Below are positions 15,471 through 19,213 of a stretch of DNA of 19,213 bases, piece by piece. Numbering within the stretch: the first letter of the stretch is position 1; each line of letters starts with the position of its first letter. The notes beneath the pieces were generated by a model. That model had not been told where the DNA came from. It saw nothing but the letters and a program-made list of their open reading frames with translations, and ran no database searches. Source of the stretch: DATBSK01 sp040902705 (lineage in GTDB: Bacteria; Actinomycetota; Acidimicrobiia; IMCC26256; PALSA-555). The stretch is taken from the NCBI GenBank assembly GCA_040902705.1, contig JBBDWT010000150.1, positions 1 to 19,213 on the forward strand, in the 5' to 3' direction. A program made the position numbers and the translations under genes.

Positions 15471-16303
15471 GTGGTGCTGCCGCCGGCCTGCTCGCGCTTG
15501 ACCGCGTCCATGCCGCCAACCTTTCGCGCCTCGGTCGCGCCTAGCGCGGTGGCGCTGTTGCTCACCAGCTGGTGCACCATGAAGTGGTAGCGCCACGACT
15601 CACGTTGCCCCTGGAGATCGACCATGTGGTTGATCGTCTCCTTGATGGCCTCGGCGGTGATCGCGGGTACCAGCGCGACCTTGTCGGCCATCTCTCGCGC
15701 GGCCGTCGCGAGGTCGGCGCGAGGCACGACCTTGTTGACGAGGCCCAGACGCTCGGCGTCGGGTGCGTCGATCGTCTCGGCGCAGAGGAGGAACTCCTTC
15801 GCCTTGCGCGGCCCCAGCTCCCACGGTTCGATGAGCAGCTCGACGCCGACGCCCGTCATGCGGGCGACGGGATTGGAGAAGCGCGCGTCATCGGCCGCGA
15901 CGATGAGGTCGCACATGGATGCGAGCATCAGCCCGGCCGCAGCGCACGCACCCTGCACCGCGGCGATGGTCGGCTTGCGGAAGTCGCGCAGGCGCACGCA
16001 CTTGTCCCAGTACATGACCTGCTCGTGGCGGAGCTTGCCCTCAGGCGTGTCACGCATCCGCGCCCACTCGGTGGTGCCCTCGAGGATCTCCTTGAGGTCG
16101 TGCCCGGCGGAGAAGTGCTTCCCCGCGCCGGCGAGCACCAGCACTCGGACGTCGTCGTCCGCGTCGGCGAGGTCGAGCGCGCGGTCGAGCTCGTCGAGCA
16201 TCTGGCTGCTCTGCGCGTTGGCCGCGTCGGGCCGGTTCAGCGTCAGCGTGGCGACGGGCCCGTCGACCTCGTAGCGGATCGTCTCGAACGCGCCCCCTGA
16301 CAT
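15467..16303 (-). CDS. Enoyl-CoA hydratase/isomerase (crotonase) family protein
   Basis: A 278-residue crotonase-fold protein, first gene of the operon. The opening VATLTLNRPDAANAQSS (17-33) is typical. The two oxyanion-hole regions are GKHFSAGHDLKE (61-72) and GACAAAGLMLASMCDL (118-133). Aligned with rat mitochondrial enoyl-CoA hydratase, the region RFSNPVARMTGVGVELL (141-157) has Val146 where catalytic Glu144 would be, while Glu170 in RKAKEFLL matches Glu164. Hydratases need both Glu, so this may be an isomerase, hydrolase or other crotonase activity; many actinobacterial EchA paralogues look like this. The ATG at 16303 has a TAACCT box 7 nt upstream. The gene overlaps the CoA-transferase by 4 bp. 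Confidence 0.92.
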   Translation of the reverse strand: MSGGAFETIRYEVDGPVATLTLNRPDAANAQSSQMLDELDRALDLADADDDVRVLVLAGAGKHFSAGHDLKEILEGTTEWARMRDTPEGKLRHEQVMYWDKCVRLRDFRKPTIAAVQGACAAAGLMLASMCDLIVAADDARFSNPVARMTGVGVELLIEPWELGPRKAKEFLLCAETIDAPDAERLGLVNKVVPRADLATAAREMADKVALVPAITAEAIKETINHMVDLQGQRESWRYHFMVHQLVSNSATALGATEARKVGGMDAVKREQAGGSTT

Positions 16304-16310
16304 CGTCGTC

Positions 16311-16316
16311 AGGTTA
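16311..16316 (-). promoter_or_regulatory. -10 box TAACCT of a leaderless-type promoter
   Basis: On the minus strand TAACCT is followed by 7 nt and the ATG at 16303. It lies in the 42-bp gap after the upstream acyl-CoA dehydrogenase and would drive the four-gene hydratase-to-thiolase operon. Confidence 0.55.
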
Positions 16317-16345
16317 CCGCCGCGCCCGCGCGCGCTCGGCGACGC

Positions 16346-17542
16346 CTAGGACGCGCGCTTGGGCTCTCGCGGCATGCCGAGGACACGCTCCGAGAGGATG
16401 TTGCGCTGGATCTCGTTGGTGCCGGCCCAGATCGAGGACGCCTGGTAGTAGAGCCAGGAGCGCTGCCAGGCGCCGTCGCCGGGGTTGTCCTCGGCGCCGT
16501 GCCAGAGCGGCGCGGCCGGTCCGAGCACGGCCATCACCGTGTCGTGGAGGCGCTTGCTCATCTCGCTCCAGTAGAGCTTCAGCGCGCTCCCTTCCGGGCC
16601 GGGGGGCTCGCCGCGTGCGACCCGCGACAGCGTCCGCCAGTTGAACAGCTGGAACAGGCGCACCTCGGTGGCCGCCTGCGCGAGGCGTGGGCGCAGTCGG
16701 TCGTCCTCGAACGCGCCCGACTCGAGCGCGAGGCGCAGCAGCTCTTCTACGAGCTGCACGTGGATGACGAGCTGGCGCGGGTTGATGCCGCGCTCGTGCG
16801 TCAGCGTGGAGTTGGCGACGCGCCAGCCCTCGTCGACGGGGCCGATGCGCTGCGAGTCGGGGACCACGACCCCGTCGAAGAACACCTCGTTGAACTCGGT
16901 CTCGTCGGTGATCTGGCGCAGCGGGCGCACCTCGACGCCCGGGGCGCGCATGTCGACGGCGAGCGCGGTGATGCCCTGCTGCTTCGGTGCGTCGGGGTTC
17001 GTGCGCGCGAGGCACAGGCCCCAGTCGGCGAACTGCGCGTAGCTCGTCCACACCTTCTGCCCGTCGAGGATCCAGTCGGCGTCGACGCCGGCGCGCACCG
17101 CGCGCGTCGACACGGCGGCGAGGTCGCTGCCGGCACCCGGCTCGCTGAAGAGCTGGCACCACAGCTCATCGGCGGGGAGGATCCGCGAGAGCCAGCGGTC
17201 CTTCTGCTCCGGCGTGCCGTGGCCGAGCAGCGTGGGCCCCACGAGGTTGATGCCGATCCGCCCGACGAGCTCCGGTGCGCGTGCGCGAGCGAGCTCCTCG
17301 GTGACGATGAAGTGCTCAACGGCTCCGGCACCGCGCCCGCCGTACTCCTCGGGCCAGGGCACGCCCACCCAGCGGCCGCCGGCGAGCTTCGCCTGCCACT
17401 CGCGACCGAACGTGACCTCGTCGGCCAGGTCTTCGAACCGCGGCGGGAGGCCGACGCCGTACTCCCAGGGAAGGTGCTCGCGCAGCCAGGCGCGGACCTC
17501 GTCGCGCAGGCGCGCCTCCTCGGCAGTGGGCGCGAGATCCAC
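16346..17542 (-). CDS. Acyl-CoA dehydrogenase, large (alpha-type) FadE, alpha-2
   Basis: A 398-residue acyl-CoA dehydrogenase, FAD-dependent alpha,beta-desaturation of acyl-CoA. It starts with DLAPTAEEARLRDEVRAWL, the family N-terminal helix. It has WCQLFSEPGAGSDLAAV (128-144), GQKVWTSYAQFADWG (161-175), FFDGVVVPDSQRIGP and the C-terminal IWAGTNEIQRN (371-381). As in the alpha-1 paralogue, the RxQFGxPI and QxxGGxG motifs are not seen; the equivalent stretches read FNWRTLSRVARGE and VLGPAAPLWHG. The YEGT-type catalytic Glu is Ala in IWAGT. It lacks the Gly/Ser-rich insertion of alpha-1. GTG 17542 begins 7 nt after the citrate synthase stop, so it is probably co-transcribed with that gene although no clear Shine-Dalgarno is seen. 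A likely small partner is the divergent gene at 18919. Confidence 0.93.
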   Translation of the reverse strand: MDLAPTAEEARLRDEVRAWLREHLPWEYGVGLPPRFEDLADEVTFGREWQAKLAGGRWVGVPWPEEYGGRGAGAVEHFIVTEELARARAPELVGRIGINLVGPTLLGHGTPEQKDRWLSRILPADELWCQLFSEPGAGSDLAAVSTRAVRAGVDADWILDGQKVWTSYAQFADWGLCLARTNPDAPKQQGITALAVDMRAPGVEVRPLRQITDETEFNEVFFDGVVVPDSQRIGPVDEGWRVANSTLTHERGINPRQLVIHVQLVEELLRLALESGAFEDDRLRPRLAQAATEVRLFQLFNWRTLSRVARGEPPGPEGSALKLYWSEMSKRLHDTVMAVLGPAAPLWHGAEDNPGDGAWQRSWLYYQASSIWAGTNEIQRNILSERVLGMPREPKRAS

Positions 17543-17549
17543 GGCGGGC

Positions 17550-18848
17550 TCAGCCGCGGTCGGCGACCGGCACGTAGAGGCGCTCGGTGGGGCCGGTGTA
17601 GATCTGCCGAGGCCGACCGATCTTCGTGCTCGGGTCCTCGATCATCTCTTTCCAGTGGGCGAGCCAACCGGGGAGCCGACCCATCGCGAAGAGCACCGTG
17701 AACATGTTCGTCGGGAAGCCCATCGCGCGGTAGATGAGGCCCGAGTAGAAGTCGACGTTCGGGTACAGCTTGCGTTCGACGAAGTACTCGTCGGCGAGCG
17801 CGAGCTCCTCGAGCTCCTTCGCGTAGTCGAGCAGCTCGTCGCGCCGACCCATCTCGTCGATGAGCTCGTCGGCGATCCCCTTGAGGATGCGGGCCCGAGG
17901 GTCGTAGTTCTTGTAGACGCGGTGGCCGAAGCCGGAGAGCCGGAACGGGTCGTCCGGGTTCTTCGCCCTCTCGACGTACTTCCCGAGGTCGTCGCCGCCG
18001 TCGCGGATCGATTCGAGCATCTCGATGACGGCCTGGTTCGCGCCACCGTGCAGCGGACCCCAGAGCGCGTTGATGCCCGCCGCGATCGCGGCGTAGATGT
18101 TGACCTCGCTCGAACCGACGAGCCGCACCGTCGACGTGGAGCAGTTCTGCTCGTGGTCGGCGTGGAGGATCAGGAGCACCTTCAGCGCCTTGACGACCGT
18201 CGGACTGACCTCGTACGGCTCGGAGGGGAGCGAGAACATCATGGTGAGGAAGTTCTCGATGAGGTCGAGCTTGTTGTTCGGGTAGACGAACGGCTGGCCG
18301 ACCGACTTCTTGTACGCGTAGGCCGCGATGGTCGGCAGCTTCGCCATCAGCCGGAGGATCGAGAGCTCGGCCTCGACCGGGTCCTTCGGGTCGAGGCTGT
18401 CCTGGTAGAAGGTGGAGAGCGCCGTGATCGCCGACGACAGGGTCGCCATCGGGTGCGCGTCCTTCGGGAACCCGTCGAAGAACCGCTTCACGTCCTCGTG
18501 GACGAGCGTGTGCTTGCGGATCCCGTAGCGGAACTCGTCGAGCTGCCCGCGGTTCGGCAGGTTGCCGTAGATCAGCAGGTACGACGTCTCGAGGAACGAC
18601 GGCTGATGACCGGAGACGAGGTCTTCGATCGGGATGCCGCGGTAGCGGAGGATCCCCCGGTCGCCGTCGATGAACGTGATCGCAGACTCGCACGCGCCCG
18701 TGTTGAGGTAGCCGTAGTCGAGGGTGACGAGGCCGGTCTGCGCGCGCAGCTTGGTGATCTCGATGCCGCACTCGTCTTCGGTGCCGCGCACGACGGGGAG
18801 CATGGTCTCGTCCCCGTTGAAGCGCAGGGTCGCGGGCTGCTCGCTCAA
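17550..18848 (-). CDS. gltA: Citrate synthase (type II)
   Basis: Condenses acetyl-CoA and oxaloacetate to citrate, the entry step of the TCA cycle. The 432-residue length and layout match hexameric type II enzymes. Motifs are GILRYRGIPIEDL (65-77), ILHADHEQNCSTSTVR (227-242) containing H229, WGPLHGGANQAV (263-274) with H267, SGFGHRVYKNYDPRA (305-319) with H309, and PNVDFYSGL (363-371) with D366. These correspond to the E. coli catalytic and binding residues. The start is TTG 18848, the only upstream in-frame start, with AAGAGGAG 7 nt before it as a strong Shine-Dalgarno. The next Met at residue 16 would lose conserved-looking sequence. It is followed after 7 nt by the alpha-2 acyl-CoA dehydrogenase. 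A regulatory link to fatty-acid or methylcitrate metabolism is possible, but the sequence reads as an ordinary citrate synthase. Confidence 0.95.
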   Translation of the reverse strand: MSEQPATLRFNGDETMLPVVRGTEDECGIEITKLRAQTGLVTLDYGYLNTGACESAITFIDGDRGILRYRGIPIEDLVSGHQPSFLETSYLLIYGNLPNRGQLDEFRYGIRKHTLVHEDVKRFFDGFPKDAHPMATLSSAITALSTFYQDSLDPKDPVEAELSILRLMAKLPTIAAYAYKKSVGQPFVYPNNKLDLIENFLTMMFSLPSEPYEVSPTVVKALKVLLILHADHEQNCSTSTVRLVGSSEVNIYAAIAAGINALWGPLHGGANQAVIEMLESIRDGGDDLGKYVERAKNPDDPFRLSGFGHRVYKNYDPRARILKGIADELIDEMGRRDELLDYAKELEELALADEYFVERKLYPNVDFYSGLIYRAMGFPTNMFTVLFAMGRLPGWLAHWKEMIEDPSTKIGRPRQIYTGPTERLYVPVADRG

Positions 18849-18856
18849 TGCTCGGC

Positions 18857-18864
18857 TCCTCTTC
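18857..18864 (-). promoter_or_regulatory. Strong ribosome binding site deciding the TTG start of gltA
   Basis: On the minus strand AAGAGGAG lies about 7 nt before the TTG at 18848. It supports an unusual TTG start and shows that gltA, unlike several neighbours, is read from a leadered transcript. A TACGCT hexamer at 18880-18885 (minus strand) is a weak -10 candidate. Confidence 0.65.
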
Positions 18865-18904
18865 GCGGGTTCGTGTGGCAGCGTAGCGGTGGCGAAGTGC
18901 CCGC

Positions 18905-18910
18905 TAGCCT
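18905..18910 (+). promoter_or_regulatory. -10 box TAGCCT of a leaderless-type promoter
   Basis: TAGCCT ends 8 nt before the GTG at 18919. It lies in the 70-bp divergent gap between gltA and the beta-2 acyl-CoA dehydrogenase gene, so both promoters share this short region. Confidence 0.5.
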
Positions 18911-18918
18911 TCGCTCGC

Positions 18919-19213
18919 GTGAACTTCGATCTCTCCGATGATCAGGTCGCACTCCGCGACGGAGCGCGCGACATGCTCGACGGCCTCGCGTCGCCCGACC
19001 GGGTGCGGCCGGTCGTGGAGGCCGGAGGCGGGGTCGACGGCGCCCTCTGGGCCGCCATGGTCGAACAGGGATGGCCCGCCGTCGCACTCCCCGAGGAGGC
19101 GGGCGGCCTCGGGCTCGGGCCTGTCGAGGTCACGGTGCTGCTCGAGGAGATCGGGCGCCACGCCGCGCCGGCGCCGTTCGCGTCGACGGTGCTCGCCGTC
19201 GCCGCGCTCGCAT
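18919..19213 (+). CDS. Acyl-CoA dehydrogenase, small (beta-type) FadE, beta-2, N-terminal part only
   Basis: The gene runs off the right edge; 98 codons are visible. The reading starts at GTG 18919 with NFDLSDDQVALRDGARDML, matching the N-terminal helix of beta-1 at 5380 (DFTFSDDQDALRAAAKAFL). It continues with GWPAVALPEEAGGLGLGPVE and VLLEEIGRHAAPAPFASTVL, again parallel to beta-1 (GWPGLLVPEEHGGLGLG, MEEMGRLPFPGPFFSSAVF). The start is supported by the domain edge and by the TAGCCT box 8 nt upstream. It is divergent from gltA and alpha-2, repeating the arrangement of alpha-1 and beta-1. The catalytic and FAD-binding half is outside the window, so the small-subunit assignment rests on N-terminal similarity only. 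Confidence 0.85.
   Translation, partial: MNFDLSDDQVALRDGARDMLDGLASPDRVRPVVEAGGGVDGALWAAMVEQGWPAVALPEEAGGLGLGPVEVTVLLEEIGRHAAPAPFASTVLAVAALA

Overview
The window is about 19 kb of very GC-rich, gene-dense DNA. It holds 18 protein-coding genes (two cut by the window ends), no RNA gene and no recognisable mobile element. An F420-type luciferase-like oxidoreductase, many acyl-CoA dehydrogenases, GTG/TTG starts and TAnnnT boxes just upstream of start codons all point to an actinobacterium. The mix of phosphoketolase, many FadE-type genes and CoA-transferases would suit an Acidimicrobiia-like lineage, but that placement is inference.

Layout from left to right. (1) 1-2269, + strand: the end of a phosphoketolase gene overlaps an acetate kinase gene, giving xylulose-5-P to acetyl-P to acetate plus ATP. 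(2) 2266-5120, - strand: a luciferase-like oxidoreductase, a large-type acyl-CoA dehydrogenase (alpha-1) and a small membrane-anchored protein of unknown function. (3) 5121-5379: a repeat-bearing divergent intergenic region. (4) 5380-12695, + strand: a small-type acyl-CoA dehydrogenase (beta-1), a fused class I CoA-transferase and a complete four-gene ABC importer (ATPase, two permeases, binding protein). (5) 12699-12719: a hairpin between convergent genes. (6) 12728-16303, - strand: a tightly coupled operon running enoyl-CoA hydratase-like, CaiB-type CoA-transferase, DUF35 Zn-ribbon/OB protein, thiolase. (7) 16346-18848, - strand: citrate synthase then a second large-type acyl-CoA dehydrogenase (alpha-2). 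(8) 18919 to the window end, + strand: the start of a second small-type acyl-CoA dehydrogenase (beta-2).

The genes fit a catabolic locus for an acyl or carboxylic-acid substrate. CoA is attached by a class I or class III CoA-transferase, followed by dehydrogenation, hydration, and thiolytic or retro-aldol cleavage. Acetyl-CoA would then enter the TCA cycle through citrate synthase. The importer's binding protein looks like the sugar/glycerol-3-phosphate family, so its link to the acyl-CoA genes is only positional.

The most interesting features are two divergent pairs of acyl-CoA dehydrogenase genes. The large members keep the ExxAGSD motif, while the complete small member has lost it and keeps the motifs the large ones lack. 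Also notable are a run of leaderless-type promoters, a 15-bp perfect inverted repeat bracketing one fadE gene, and an operon pairing a thiolase with an altered active-site motif with DUF35.
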